The translations under genes and the position numbers were made by a program. 64,000 nucleotides of DNA from Corynebacterium pseudogenitalium (GTDB taxonomy: Bacteria > Actinomycetota > Actinomycetes > Mycobacteriales > Mycobacteriaceae), in NCBI RefSeq assembly GCF_024453815.1, contig NZ_CP072934.1, positions 496,001 through 560,000 of the forward strand. Direction: 5' to 3'. Shown here in pieces: positions 1 through 8,617 of this stretch. Within the stretch, counting starts at the first letter, position 1. Each line of letters starts with the position of its first letter. Below the pieces are notes generated by a model that was not told the origin of the DNA, ran no database searches, and saw only the letters and a list, made by a program, of their open reading frames with translations.

Positions 1-1675
1 GCGCGAAGGGGCGGATGCGCTCGCTTTCCAGCAGCGACGCGGTGAGGGGGTCGGCTGCGCGGGTGATATTGGGGGACGGCAGGAAGGCGTCCGCGAGGGT
101 GTCCGCGGTGACGGTGCGCTCGGCGCTGGTGGCCGTGAAGTGTGTGCCCGATTGCGTGACGGTTGGGGTTGGGCCGAGCAGGGTGACCAGGCCGGCGTCG
201 ATAAGTGCGAGGAGTTCGCGGGAGCGGAACATCGGAGGACCGGAGCCGACCATCTGGCCGAATGCCATGTAGTCGGAGAGCGCGCCGCGCTGGTCCTCCG
301 GGGTGCCGCGGCCGTTCTCGACGGCGATGGCGGTCGGTTTGCGGCCTGCGGAGATCACCCACAGGGCGGACTTGATGGGGGAGTCGTGGGCGGCGACGGC
401 CTCGGCGATGTCGCGGGCCAGGGCGTCGGCGATGACGCAGTTCAGGCTCTCGGCGTCGAGGCCGTCACACCCGGCCAGGGGGTCGATCCAGTAGGAGATG
501 TCGAAGGGCTCGGTGGTGGCGTCGGCAAGGGCGTCGTTGAGCGCGCGGGCGCAGGGCAGGAGGCTGGTGCGAGTGGCGGCGCCGGCGAGTGGTGCGGCGT
601 CGATGCGCGAGATGATGTCCGCAAGCGGGATGCGCAGGGCGTCGGGGCGTACGCGCGCAAGCGTGGTGTAGTAGGCGGCGTAGGAGTCGCGGATGAGGGC
701 AGGCCAAAGCTGCTCGCCGAAGCTGAGTGTTGTGGCGTCGCTGTGCTGCTCGATCGCGGCGCGCAGTCGCGAGAGGTCGGCCTTGGGCGGCAGCGAGTGG
801 TACTCGGATTTCGGCAGGTAGGGGTAGCCGCGACCCGAGGTGACCACGAGGTGAGGCTCGGCGCCGCTGGGTTCGTAGCGCAGCCCGGAGCGGGTGTCGG
901 CGGGCACGAAGCGGCCGCCGCGGTTGATGGTGCTCAGCGCCATGAGGTCGAAAAAGCCCATGCCAAGGCCGCGCACGATTGCGGTTTCGCCAGCAACCAG
1001 CGTATCGACGTCCTGTTCCACCGGGTTGCCCGGCTGAATCCAGTGCCCGCGGAAGGCCACCGGGTGCTCGGGGACGACCCAGCCGGTGGCGAGCACGGTG
1101 GCGTCGGCGTGGACGGTGGTGCCGTCCTCAAGCGTGATGGCGTCGCGGCCGTTCTCGGCGGTGATGCGCTGCGCGCGGGAGCGGTGGTTGGTGACGGTCA
1201 CGTGCTCGGGGAGCTGCGCCAGCGCGACCGTGAGGACCCAGTGGAGGTACTCGCCGTACAGCGCGCGGGATGGGTTGGACTCCGGGCGGGTGGCAGCCAG
1301 CTCCGCGCCGAAATCGGCGGTGACGTGGTTGGGGGTTGGGTGGGCGTCGAAAAGTGATTGCTTGGTGGCGGAGATGGTGTCGCGCTCGCCGCGCAGGAGC
1401 TGGATCCACTCGTACATGGTGGGGCCCTCGAGTATGGGGGCGGTGACGGTCGCGCCGGGTTCGGTGAAGAGGGTGACGGCGCCGGCCAGCGTGTTCATGC
1501 ACAGCGTGTGGGTTTGTGCGGTGTCCCAGACGCGCCCGGCGCCGTGCTGGGCGTCGTCGATGAGGTGGATTGTCAGCGGCTGGTTGGAATTAGATTCGTT
1601 GAGCGTGGCGGCGACGCGTTCGATGATGGAAATGCCGCGTGGACCTGCGCCGACGATGGCGATTGCTGGCTGCAC
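1..1675 (-). CDS. FAD/NAD(P)-binding protein, 3' end cut by the window edge
   Basis: 558 codons are visible before the left edge. The N-terminus reads AIAIVGAGPRGISIIER, a Rossmann dinucleotide-binding motif of the type found in the FAD-NAD(P)-binding proteins of the lysine/ornithine N-oxygenase-like superfamily (NAD_binding_9 type). The substrate is unknown. I chose the GTG at 1675 because AGGAAGG lies a few bases upstream and the Rossmann motif follows at once. It is transcribed away from the ABC importer at 1785 and shares its 109-bp promoter region, which holds two McbR-type boxes, so the two units are probably co-regulated. Family-level identity is fairly secure; function is inference. 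Confidence 0.75.
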   Translation of the reverse strand, partial: MQPAIAIVGAGPRGISIIERVAATLNESNSNQPLTIHLIDDAQHGAGRVWDTAQTHTLCMNTLAGAVTLFTEPGATVTAPILEGPTMYEWIQLLRGERDTISATKQSLFDAHPTPNHVTADFGAELAATRPESNPSRALYGEYLHWVLTVALAQLPEHVTVTNHRSRAQRITAENGRDAITLEDGTTVHADATVLATGWVVPEHPVAFRGHWIQPGNPVEQDVDTLVAGETAIVRGLGMGFFDLMALSTINRGGRFVPADTRSGLRYEPSGAEPHLVVTSGRGYPYLPKSEYHSLPPKADLSRLRAAIEQHSDATTLSFGEQLWPALIRDSYAAYYTTLARVRPDALRIPLADIISRIDAAPLAGAATRTSLLPCARALNDALADATTEPFDISYWIDPLAGCDGLDAESLNCVIADALARDIAEAVAAHDSPIKSALWVISAGRKPTAIAVENGRGTPEDQRGALSDYMAFGQMVGSGPPMFRSRELLALIDAGLVTLLGPTPTVTQSGTHFTATSAERTVTADTLADAFLPSPNITRAADPLTASLLESERIRPFA

Positions 1676-1708
1676 TGTGTGTTCCTTCCTGTTGCGACAG
1701 TGACCGTT

Positions 1709-1724
1709 TAGACTGCTTAGTCTA
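1709..1724. promoter_or_regulatory. McbR-type operator, perfect TAGAC-N6-GTCTA
   Basis: The sequence is TAGAC-TGCTTA-GTCTA, an exact match to the 16-bp McbR consensus described in C. glutamicum (TAGAC-N6-GTCTA). McbR is the S-adenosylhomocysteine-responsive repressor of sulfur metabolism. The box sits between the divergent FAD-protein and ABC-importer genes. Confidence 0.8.
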
Positions 1725-1731
1725 GACGCAT

Positions 1732-1747
1732 GAGACCGCTCCGTCTA
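1732..1747. promoter_or_regulatory. Second McbR-type operator, 9 of 10 consensus bases
   Basis: The sequence is GAGAC-CGCTCC-GTCTA, starting 23 bp after the start of the perfect box and 37 bp before the GTG of the lipoprotein gene. Two boxes may serve the two divergent promoters or bind co-operatively. Confidence 0.65.
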
Positions 1748-1784
1748 ATCTGTGTTAGCGTTATCGCTCATCGAAGGGAGAACA

Positions 1785-3440
1785 GTGAAGCACACACGTC
1801 GAACGCAGGCCGGAGCGCTGCTTGCGGCTACCACGCTACTCGGGTTATGCACCGCATGTGCAGGACAAACAGAGCAAAGCGGGGACATGCAGGCAATCAC
1901 GTACCTGGAGCCGAACTGGTTTACCTCGCTCTATCCGCCTGCGGCCGGGTTCTACCCGAATGGTGGCGTCGTGAATCAAATAACAGACAGACTGCTCTAT
2001 CAGGACCCGGAGACGCTCGAGCTGCACCCGTGGATCGCCACGAAGCTACCGGACATCAACGAGGACGCGACGGTATACACGTTCGACATCCGCACCGACG
2101 TCACCTACTCCGACGGCTCGCCGCTCACCGCGGAGAACGTCGTGGCCAACTTCGACCTCTACGGCAAAGGCGACAAGGAGCGGCTGCTCAACGCCTCCGA
2201 GCAGATCTCGAACTACGACTACGGCGAAGTCATCGACGAAGACACGGTGCGATTCCACTTCACCGCACCCTCGCCGGGGTTCGCCCAGGCGGTCTCCGTG
2301 TACAACGCCGGGCTGCTTTCCGACGCCACCCTGGCGCTCGACAACGAATCCTTCGGCCCGGGCAGCGCCCACAACGTCATCGGCTCCGGCCCGTTTGTCA
2401 TCGCCGGTGAGGAGCTGGGCACCTCCATCGAGCTGCGGGCGCGCGAGGACTACGACTGGGCGCCACCGGTGCTCGAGCACCAGGGCCGCGCCCGGCTGGA
2501 CAGCGTGACGTACCGGCTCGCCGCCGAAGAAGCGATGCGCACCGGAGCGGTCCTATCCGGGCAGGCGGACATCGTGCGCGACGTGACCGCGTCCGCCGAG
2601 CGCCACCTCCAAGACCGCGGCGTGCAGATCTACTCGCGCGGCACGAACGCGATGAACAACCAGATCGCGATGCGCCCGCAGCACCCGTACTTGCAGGACA
2701 TCCGGGTGCGCCGCGCGATCACGCACAGCGTGGACCGCGAAGAGCTGCTGCGCATCCTGTTCTCTGACTCCTACCCGCTGGCGACCTCGAGCGTGGCCGC
2801 CACGGGCTTGGGCTACAAGAACCAGGGCGACGCCTATACGTACGACCCGCAGCTTGCCCGGCAGCTCCTCGATGAGGCCGGGTGGGTCGTCGGTGCCGAT
2901 GGCATCCGCGTCAAGGACGGGGAACGCCTGCACCTGACCGTCAACTACGCGCAGACCCAGCCGCGCGCCCGCGAAGTGATGACGATGGTGCAGTCTGACC
3001 TGCGCGACATCGGCATTGAGCTCTCCGTGCTCTCCGGCGACCGCTCGACGCAAAACGTGGCGTCGAAGGACCCGAACAAGGTGCAGCTCTACCACACGAT
3101 GGTCGGCCGGGCGGACTACGACGCCATCGAATCGCACTACGCGGTCGGGCGCCGAGACTCCTTCATTAACCAGGACGAAAACGACAACGTGATCGACCAG
3201 CACCTCGAAGACCTGCTGCAAACCGTGGTCTCCACACCCGACGACGTCGGCCGGGCCCGCGCGGTGGAAGCCGTCCAGGACTACGTCACTGAGCAGGCCT
3301 ACACGCTGCCGCTGTTCGAAGAACCACAGGTATACGCCGTCAGCCCACGTCTGTGCGGGTTCGGCGTGGAAGCCGTTGCACGCCCTGCGCTCTATAGCGC
3401 CTACCTCCAGGAGGGGGATACGCCATGCCGTACATCGTAA
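1785..3440 (+). CDS. ABC transporter substrate-binding lipoprotein, peptide/nickel type (SBP_bac_5)
   Basis: 551 aa. It is the extracellular receptor of the importer encoded by the next three genes. The N-terminus has a basic start, a hydrophobic stretch and a lipobox with Cys25 (LCTAC), so it should be lipid-anchored. The body has the SBP_bac_5 hallmarks, for example the ANFDLYG and VRRAITHSVDREELL segments. The GTG at 1785 is preferred over the upstream GTG at 1752 because GAAGGGAG precedes it and the signal peptide then starts cleanly. The alkylhydroperoxidase neighbour suggests the KPN_01854-type binding proteins (recalled family), whose ligand is unknown. The reading frame overlaps the permease gene by 16 bp. 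Confidence 0.88.
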   Translation: MKHTRRTQAGALLAATTLLGLCTACAGQTEQSGDMQAITYLEPNWFTSLYPPAAGFYPNGGVVNQITDRLLYQDPETLELHPWIATKLPDINEDATVYTFDIRTDVTYSDGSPLTAENVVANFDLYGKGDKERLLNASEQISNYDYGEVIDEDTVRFHFTAPSPGFAQAVSVYNAGLLSDATLALDNESFGPGSAHNVIGSGPFVIAGEELGTSIELRAREDYDWAPPVLEHQGRARLDSVTYRLAAEEAMRTGAVLSGQADIVRDVTASAERHLQDRGVQIYSRGTNAMNNQIAMRPQHPYLQDIRVRRAITHSVDREELLRILFSDSYPLATSSVAATGLGYKNQGDAYTYDPQLARQLLDEAGWVVGADGIRVKDGERLHLTVNYAQTQPRAREVMTMVQSDLRDIGIELSVLSGDRSTQNVASKDPNKVQLYHTMVGRADYDAIESHYAVGRRDSFINQDENDNVIDQHLEDLLQTVVSTPDDVGRARAVEAVQDYVTEQAYTLPLFEEPQVYAVSPRLCGFGVEAVARPALYSAYLQEGDTPCRTS

Positions 3441-4438
3441 AGCGGGTAGGCCAAGCACTGATCGTGCTGCTGCTGACCTACACCCTCGCGTTCTTTCTGC
3501 TTTCGGCCCTGCCATCCGACGGCGTGATGGCTCGCTACGCCGACCCAGCCCTGGGGCTCAGCCAGGCTGAGATTGAGGCGATCCGTTCGGAGATGGGCGT
3601 CGATAAGCCGCTGCTCACGCAGTACGTGGCGACGCTGACGGGGCTGTTCACCGGTAGCCTCGGCTACTCCGTGCGCACTGGCACGCCGGTGGGCCAGCTC
3701 ATCGCCGACGCCCTGCCGCACACGCTGGCGCTGGCCGCGACCTCGGTCGGGCTCGCGATCATTGTGGCACTCATCACCGCATTCGTAGCGACGCTGCCCG
3801 GCGCCGGGCGCATCGGCGTGCTGTTTCGCTCGGTGCCCTCCCTGATGGTGTCGCTGCCAGGATTCTGGATCGCGATTGTGCTGCTGCAGCTGGTGTCCTT
3901 TGAGCTCGGCTGGATCAACGTGATTGCGCCGGGCCCGCTCGAGGGGCTCGTGCTGCCGACGCTCACGCTGTCCGTCCCGATGGCGGCCCCGCTCGCACAG
4001 GTGCTGATCCGCTCCATCGACGAGGTGCAGCGCAGCCCATTCGTGCAGGTAGCGCGTGCGCGCGGCGCGAGTGAGACCCGCATCTTCTGGTCCGATGTGC
4101 TGCGAAATGCGCTGCTGCCGGCGCTGACCATGGCGGGCCTGCTCTTCGGCGAGCTTGTCGGCGGTGCTGTGGTGACGGAAACCGTCTTCGGGCGCACCGG
4201 GTTGGGCTCCATGGTGGTCACCGCCGTGTCGAACCGCGACACGCCGGTGCTGCTGGGCGTAGTCCTCATCGCGGCGGTGGCGTACGTGACCATCAACCTC
4301 ATCATTGACCTGCTCTACCCGGTGCTTGACGTGCGGCTGCGCACCGCCGGCGGGCCGTTTGCCGCAACACCGAAGCAGTACGCCAGCCAGTCCGCCGACG
4401 CTATTGACGTGCGGGCAATCGAAACGGGACGGGAGTAG
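3425..4438 (+). CDS. ABC transporter permease, DppB type
   Basis: 337 aa, the first inner-membrane subunit of the importer. It starts with the typical membrane anchor (MPYIVKRVGQALIVLLL), has several further hydrophobic segments, and carries the conserved permease loop around YVQVARARGASETRIFWSDVLRNALLP (seen here as FVQVARARGAS followed by LLPALTMAG), which docks on the ATPase. It overlaps the lipoprotein gene by 16 bp and is 5 bp from the second permease, so it is translationally coupled in one operon. Confidence 0.88.
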   Translation: MPYIVKRVGQALIVLLLTYTLAFFLLSALPSDGVMARYADPALGLSQAEIEAIRSEMGVDKPLLTQYVATLTGLFTGSLGYSVRTGTPVGQLIADALPHTLALAATSVGLAIIVALITAFVATLPGAGRIGVLFRSVPSLMVSLPGFWIAIVLLQLVSFELGWINVIAPGPLEGLVLPTLTLSVPMAAPLAQVLIRSIDEVQRSPFVQVARARGASETRIFWSDVLRNALLPALTMAGLLFGELVGGAVVTETVFGRTGLGSMVVTAVSNRDTPVLLGVVLIAAVAYVTINLIIDLLYPVLDVRLRTAGGPFAATPKQYASQSADAIDVRAIETGRE

Positions 4439-4443
4439 CAACC

Positions 4444-5244
4444 ATGCGAACGACGAATTGGAAACAGCCGGGAACGGTTCTCGCACTGCTCGTGCTGCTG
4501 CTTGCGTGCGCGTGGGCCCTGCTGCCGGGCATATTTGCCACGCACGACCCATACAAGGGCGTCGACGTAGCCCTTGCAGCGCCGAGCGCGGAGCACTTCT
4601 TCGGCACCGACGCCGTGGGGCGCGACGTGTACTCGCGCGTGGTTTACGGCGCGCGCCAGTCGCTGCTCGGCGCGATAATCGCGGTGGCGGTCGGGCTGGT
4701 GTTCGGCACGCTGATTGGCCTGGTGGCGGGCGCGCTGCGTGGGCGGGTCGACACCATCCTGATGCGGATCGTGGACGTCCTGCTCGCTATCCCAGGCATC
4801 CTGCTGTCTCTGTCCATCATCATCGTGCTGGGCTTCGGCTCACTGCAGGCGGCCTTCGCTGTCGGCATGACCACTGTGGCGACGTTCGCCCGCCTTGCCC
4901 GTTCACAGGTGATGCAGGTTGCAGGCACCGACTACGTTGAGGCCGCCTACGGTTCTGGAGCGACGAAGTCCCAGGTGCTGGTGCGCCACATCCTGCCGAA
5001 CTCGCTCACCCCGGTCATTGCGTTGGCGGCCCTGCAGTTCGGCACGGCGATCCTGCAGCTGTCCATCCTCGGGTTCCTCGGCTACGGCGCCCCGCCGCCG
5101 ATTCCGGAGTGGGGCCTCATCATCGCCGAAGGCCGCGACTTCATGGCCACCGCCTGGTGGATCATCGTCCTGCCCGGCGTGGCGATCATCGCCACCGTCA
5201 TGAGCGCGAACCACCTGTCCCAACTCATCCGTACGGAGGCCTAA
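4444..5244 (+). CDS. ABC transporter permease, DppC type
   Basis: 266 aa, the second membrane subunit. It shows one N-terminal membrane segment, then the DppC-type motif HFFGTDAVGRDVYSRVVYGAR and an EAA-like loop (YVEAAYGSGATKSQVLVRHIL). It is somewhat shorter than typical DppC (about 300 aa) but all core segments are present. It lies between the other permease and the ATPase with gaps of 5 and 3 bp. The substrate cannot be read from the permease sequence. Confidence 0.88.
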   Translation: MRTTNWKQPGTVLALLVLLLACAWALLPGIFATHDPYKGVDVALAAPSAEHFFGTDAVGRDVYSRVVYGARQSLLGAIIAVAVGLVFGTLIGLVAGALRGRVDTILMRIVDVLLAIPGILLSLSIIIVLGFGSLQAAFAVGMTTVATFARLARSQVMQVAGTDYVEAAYGSGATKSQVLVRHILPNSLTPVIALAALQFGTAILQLSILGFLGYGAPPPIPEWGLIIAEGRDFMATAWWIIVLPGVAIIATVMSANHLSQLIRTEA

Positions 5245-5247
5245 CCC

Positions 5248-6858
5248 ATGCAACCCCTGCAACCTTTACTTGAAGTGCGCGGCCTGACCGTCGCGTACGG
5301 CAATCAGCCGCCATCGGCGCAGGACGTGTCCTTTTCCGTCGCGCCTGGCAAACTCACTGCGATCGTGGGCGAGTCCGGCTCCGGCAAAACCACCTCGGTG
5401 ATGGCGACGTTGGGCCTCCTCGGCGGATCCGCGCGGGTGTTGGACGGCGCGGTCTATTTCCAAGGCAAGGACATCACGCAGCTGTCTCCGAGGCAGTGGC
5501 GTCAGCTGCGTGGCACAAAGATTGGCTTGGTGCCGCAGGACCCGAACAATTCGCTCAACCCGCTGAAGCCCGTCGGGGCCTCGATCGAGGAAGCCATGGC
5601 GGTCCACGGTATTGGCACAGCCGCCTCCCGCCGTGCACGCGCGCTGGAGCTGATGGAGGCCGTCGGCATCGACGACCCGCAGCGCCGCCACGGCCAATAC
5701 CCGCACGAGCTTTCAGGCGGGATGAAGCAGCGCGTGCTCATCGCGGCAGCCATCGCGCCCGAGCCGCAGGTACTGATCGCCGACGAGCCGACGTCGGCCC
5801 TGGATGTGACCGTGCAGGAAAAGGTGCTGGACGTGCTCGACGAGATGCGTGAGCGCCTCAACCTCGGCATCGTGCTGATCACGCACGACTTGGCGGTGGC
5901 GGGCGACCGTGCCGACGACGTGGTGATTATGCAGCGCGGCGTCGTCGTGGAGGAAGGCCCCGCCGCGGAGGTGCTCGCCGACCCGCAAGAGGAGTATTCA
6001 CAGCGCTTGCTTGCCGACGCCCCTTCGCTCGCCGTCGCGAACGCCTACCACCGGCCAGCGCCGGACGGCGACGTGCTGGTGCGCGTGGATCACCTGCGCC
6101 AGGAGTATGGGGACTTCGTGGCCGTCAATGACGTCTCCTTCGAAGTGAAGCGAGGGTCCACGCACGCGATTGTGGGCGAATCCGGCTCCGGGAAGACCAC
6201 GACTGGGCGGGCGATCTCCCTGTTCCGGGATCCGACGAGCGGCAGCGTCACCATCGGCGGCAACGTCGTGACCGGCGTCGACGACGCCACCCGCCGGAAG
6301 CTGCGCTCCACGGTGCAGCTGGTGCACCAGAACCCGTTTTCTTCCCTGAACCCTAAAATGACGGTGGAGGCCATCGTGGCCGAGCCGGTTCGGAACCTGA
6401 CGGGGGCGTCGAAACGCGAGGCGCGCGCGAAGGCGCACGAGGTGCTGGCGCGCGTGGCGCTGGACCCGCAGCAGTTCGCGCGGCGCACCCCGTCGCAGCT
6501 TTCCGGCGGGCAGCGCCAGCGTGTCGCCATTGCGCGTGCGCTCGTGGTGGAGCCGGAGCTCGTCGTGTTCGATGAGGCGGTTTCCGCGCTCGACGTGACG
6601 GTGCAGGCGCAGATCCTCCGGCTGCTGGAGGACCTGCAGCAAGAGCTGGGCCTGACCTACATATTTATTTCCCATGATTTGGCGGTGGTGCGCCAGGTTT
6701 CGGACACGGTCAGCGTGCTCAGCCGTGGTACCCAGGTGGAGTATGGCCCGACGGACGACGTCTTCCAGTGGCCGCGCCACGAAGTGACAAAGAACCTGAT
6801 CCATGCAATCCCGGGCGCGCGCTTCCGCGCCCGGCAGTTAGGAGAATTTAGTGTCTAA
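5248..6858 (+). CDS. ABC transporter ATP-binding protein with two nucleotide-binding domains (DppD-DppF fusion)
   Basis: 536 aa with two complete ATPase domains in tandem. Domain 1: Walker A GESGSGKTT at 41-49, signature LSGGM, Walker B ending ADEPTSALD. Domain 2: Walker A GESGSGKTT at about 309-317, signature LSGGQ, Walker B FDEAVSALD, where the usual DEPTS is DEAVS. One protein therefore powers the importer formed by the two upstream permeases. It overlaps the following gene by 8 bp. This fused layout is common for peptide/nickel-type importers in actinobacteria. Confidence 0.88.
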   Translation: MQPLQPLLEVRGLTVAYGNQPPSAQDVSFSVAPGKLTAIVGESGSGKTTSVMATLGLLGGSARVLDGAVYFQGKDITQLSPRQWRQLRGTKIGLVPQDPNNSLNPLKPVGASIEEAMAVHGIGTAASRRARALELMEAVGIDDPQRRHGQYPHELSGGMKQRVLIAAAIAPEPQVLIADEPTSALDVTVQEKVLDVLDEMRERLNLGIVLITHDLAVAGDRADDVVIMQRGVVVEEGPAAEVLADPQEEYSQRLLADAPSLAVANAYHRPAPDGDVLVRVDHLRQEYGDFVAVNDVSFEVKRGSTHAIVGESGSGKTTTGRAISLFRDPTSGSVTIGGNVVTGVDDATRRKLRSTVQLVHQNPFSSLNPKMTVEAIVAEPVRNLTGASKREARAKAHEVLARVALDPQQFARRTPSQLSGGQRQRVAIARALVVEPELVVFDEAVSALDVTVQAQILRLLEDLQQELGLTYIFISHDLAVVRQVSDTVSVLSRGTQVEYGPTDDVFQWPRHEVTKNLIHAIPGARFRARQLGEFSV

Positions 6859-8071
6859 CATCATCGATACGCTTGCCGACGCCTCTCCGGAACTCGCGCG
6901 CCTTCGCAGGCGCCGCCCGGAAGCAGTCGAGAACGCAGAGCTCACGTTTACGGCCCTCTTCGAGCCTGACGACGAGGGCGACGTGCCACTGGCCTGGCGC
7001 TATGGTGTCGCCGCGTTCGTGGCTGGGCTGACCGGCCTGCCTACCGCGAGTGCGTTCTACCGGGAGCTGCTCGAGGACCTCGAAGACCAAGCCCCCGGCC
7101 TCGCCGAGGCCGTCGACGACGCTGTCGCGCACGGTGCATCCGAGGGGCCGTACTGGCACGGCGACTTCGCCCTGTTTGGTGACGCCATCGGGGAGGCGTC
7201 GGAGCAGTTCGCCGCCGCCCTGGACTTCGCGCACCTGCTGGTTGTCCACCCGAAAGATGCGTCCGCCGCAGCGATCGGTCACCTGCAGACCTCCGGGTGG
7301 AGCGACAATGGCATCGTGACGTTGGGGCAGCTCATCGCGTTCGTGACGTTCCAGTTGCGCGTCGTGCACGGCGTGCGGGTGCTCGGCGGAGTTGAGGCTG
7401 GCGGGGTTGACGCTGTTGGAGCCCAGCGGGCGCACGGCGTGGCTGACCCCGGCTGGGAGCCCGGGCCGCGCACCCTATTGCCTGAGGTCGTGGCGCCGAC
7501 GAAGTTCGTGGAGCACTCCCTGGGGTGGCGCGCGTGGGTGCCCAGCCTGGACAAGTCCGAGTTCACCGAGGTGCACCGCGACGCGCTGCTCAAGCCCGAG
7601 CGAATCGACATGGAGTATTTCCGGCTGCTCGCGCGCGACCCTGCGGTGCTCAAGGCACGCACCCTGACTGACCTGGACATTTTCTACAACACCGACGGCG
7701 GGCTGGGGCGCGCCGAGCGCGAACTTGCCGCGACCGTGGTCTCCCGACTCAACGGGTGCGAGTATTGTGCCTCCGTGCACCAGGGGCGCGCGAAGCAGGA
7801 AGGCGGCGACGCCGAGGCGATCTCCCGGCTCCTTGCCGAAGGCGTGACCGCGGACCTGGGCACCCCGCTGTGGAACGCGCTGTGCGACGCCGCCGTGGCG
7901 CTCACGCACACCCCGATCGCGTTCTCGCAACAGCACGTCGCAGCGCTGCGCGAGGCTGGCTGCGGCGAGCTCGAGATCCTCGACCTGATCAACTCGGCGG
8001 CGTTCTTCAACTGGGCCAACCGCCTCATGCTCAGCCTGGGTGCGGCTGATGTGCCGAAGCGCTACCGCTAG
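6851..8071 (+). CDS. Fused CMD-domain and alkylhydroperoxidase-domain protein (Avi_7170-like plus Avi_7169-like)
   Basis: 406 aa, the last gene of the ABC cluster, with a GTG start inside the end of the ATPase gene. Residues 1 to about 180 resemble the CMD-domain proteins of the Avi_7170 type. Residues from about 205 resemble the alkylhydroperoxidase family of the Avi_7169 type, with the AhpD-like redox motif C303-EY-C306-ASV-H310 in the context NGCEYCASVHQGR. A Gly/Ala-rich linker joins them. The family names are recalled, not searched; members usually occur as two separate genes beside an ABC importer. The CxxC should reduce a peroxide or another oxidised substrate. Its partner thiol is not evident here. 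Confidence 0.82.
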   Translation: MSNIIDTLADASPELARLRRRRPEAVENAELTFTALFEPDDEGDVPLAWRYGVAAFVAGLTGLPTASAFYRELLEDLEDQAPGLAEAVDDAVAHGASEGPYWHGDFALFGDAIGEASEQFAAALDFAHLLVVHPKDASAAAIGHLQTSGWSDNGIVTLGQLIAFVTFQLRVVHGVRVLGGVEAGGVDAVGAQRAHGVADPGWEPGPRTLLPEVVAPTKFVEHSLGWRAWVPSLDKSEFTEVHRDALLKPERIDMEYFRLLARDPAVLKARTLTDLDIFYNTDGGLGRAERELAATVVSRLNGCEYCASVHQGRAKQEGGDAEAISRLLAEGVTADLGTPLWNALCDAAVALTHTPIAFSQQHVAALREAGCGELEILDLINSAAFFNWANRLMLSLGAADVPKRYR

Positions 8072-8077
8072 CGCTTC
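8056..8077. terminator. Perfect hairpin over two convergent stop codons
   Basis: GAAGCGCT and AGCGCTTC form an 8-bp perfect stem with a 6-base loop. It covers the 3' ends of the convergent genes ending at 8071 (+) and 8068 (-). There is no T tract, so a terminator role is only possible. The stem is also constrained by both coding sequences. Confidence 0.35.
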
Positions 8078-8511
8078 TGGGTGGGCGCTGCGGGTGCTGG
8101 GGGCGCGTATGCGAGGCGCCGCGTGCCGTCGACGTGCGGCATGAGCACCCACGCCACCACAAACAGCCCGCCCGCAAGCAGCGCCAGCCCCCAGCCGGGC
8201 AGCGGCGCGATCAGCGGGCTCAGCATGAGCGCCAGCCACCACAGCATCAGCGGCACCACCATGCTGAGCGACGGCACCTGCGAGACGTTGCGGCTGCGCG
8301 CAAACTCGGCCATAGCCTTGCGGTACGGGTGCGCTCGGGTAGTTGCACGGGCGACGAGCACCGTGGCGAGAGCAATGCCGACTTTCGCGGCAGTGGGCAG
8401 CGGTGCAGCCATCACGCTTATCGACGCCGCTACGCACCCCGCCGCCACCGCCCGCACAACGGGCGGCGTGGGAATTGGGGTGACGCGGTTGCGGAAGTCT
8501 GCGTAATACAT
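8068..8511 (-). CDS. Small membrane protein of unknown function
   Basis: 147 aa. I see about four hydrophobic segments (for example VVRAVAAGCVAASISVMAA, then VGIALATVLVAR, LMLWWLALMLSPLIAPL and WGLALLAGGLFVVAWVL) and a polar, proline-rich tail ending PAAPTQKR. No catalytic motif is recognisable. The ATG at 8511 is chosen because the frame further upstream runs across the divergent promoter and the LexA box. It converges on the peroxidase gene with stops overlapping by 4 bp, and diverges from imuA', so it might share the SOS promoter region. Confidence 0.6.
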   Translation of the reverse strand: MYYADFRNRVTPIPTPPVVRAVAAGCVAASISVMAAPLPTAAKVGIALATVLVARATTRAHPYRKAMAEFARSRNVSQVPSLSMVVPLMLWWLALMLSPLIAPLPGWGLALLAGGLFVVAWVLMPHVDGTRRLAYAPPAPAAPTQKR

Positions 8512-8556
8512 AGGGCAGAGCGTACCGCATAGGGGCCTGCCTTGTGGCGCTAATAT

Positions 8557-8572
8557 TCGAAATAGTGTTCGA
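8557..8572. promoter_or_regulatory. LexA SOS box upstream of imuA'-imuB
   Basis: TCGAAATAGTGTTCGA agrees with the corynebacterial SOS consensus TCGAA(A/C)ANNTGTTCGA at all positions but one (T for A at position 7). It ends 45 bp before the imuA' ATG at 8618. DNA damage should therefore induce the pair. Confidence 0.82.
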
Positions 8573-8617
8573 CCTTTACTGTTGCCCGTGTCGGGGGCGC
8601 GTTGCATACTTACAGGC

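Noticed and set aside
140..1357. A 405-codon + strand open frame
   Set aside because: It lies opposite the FAD/NAD(P)-binding gene. Its protein is Gly/Val/Ala-rich without any domain, as expected from the antisense of GC-rich coding sequence.
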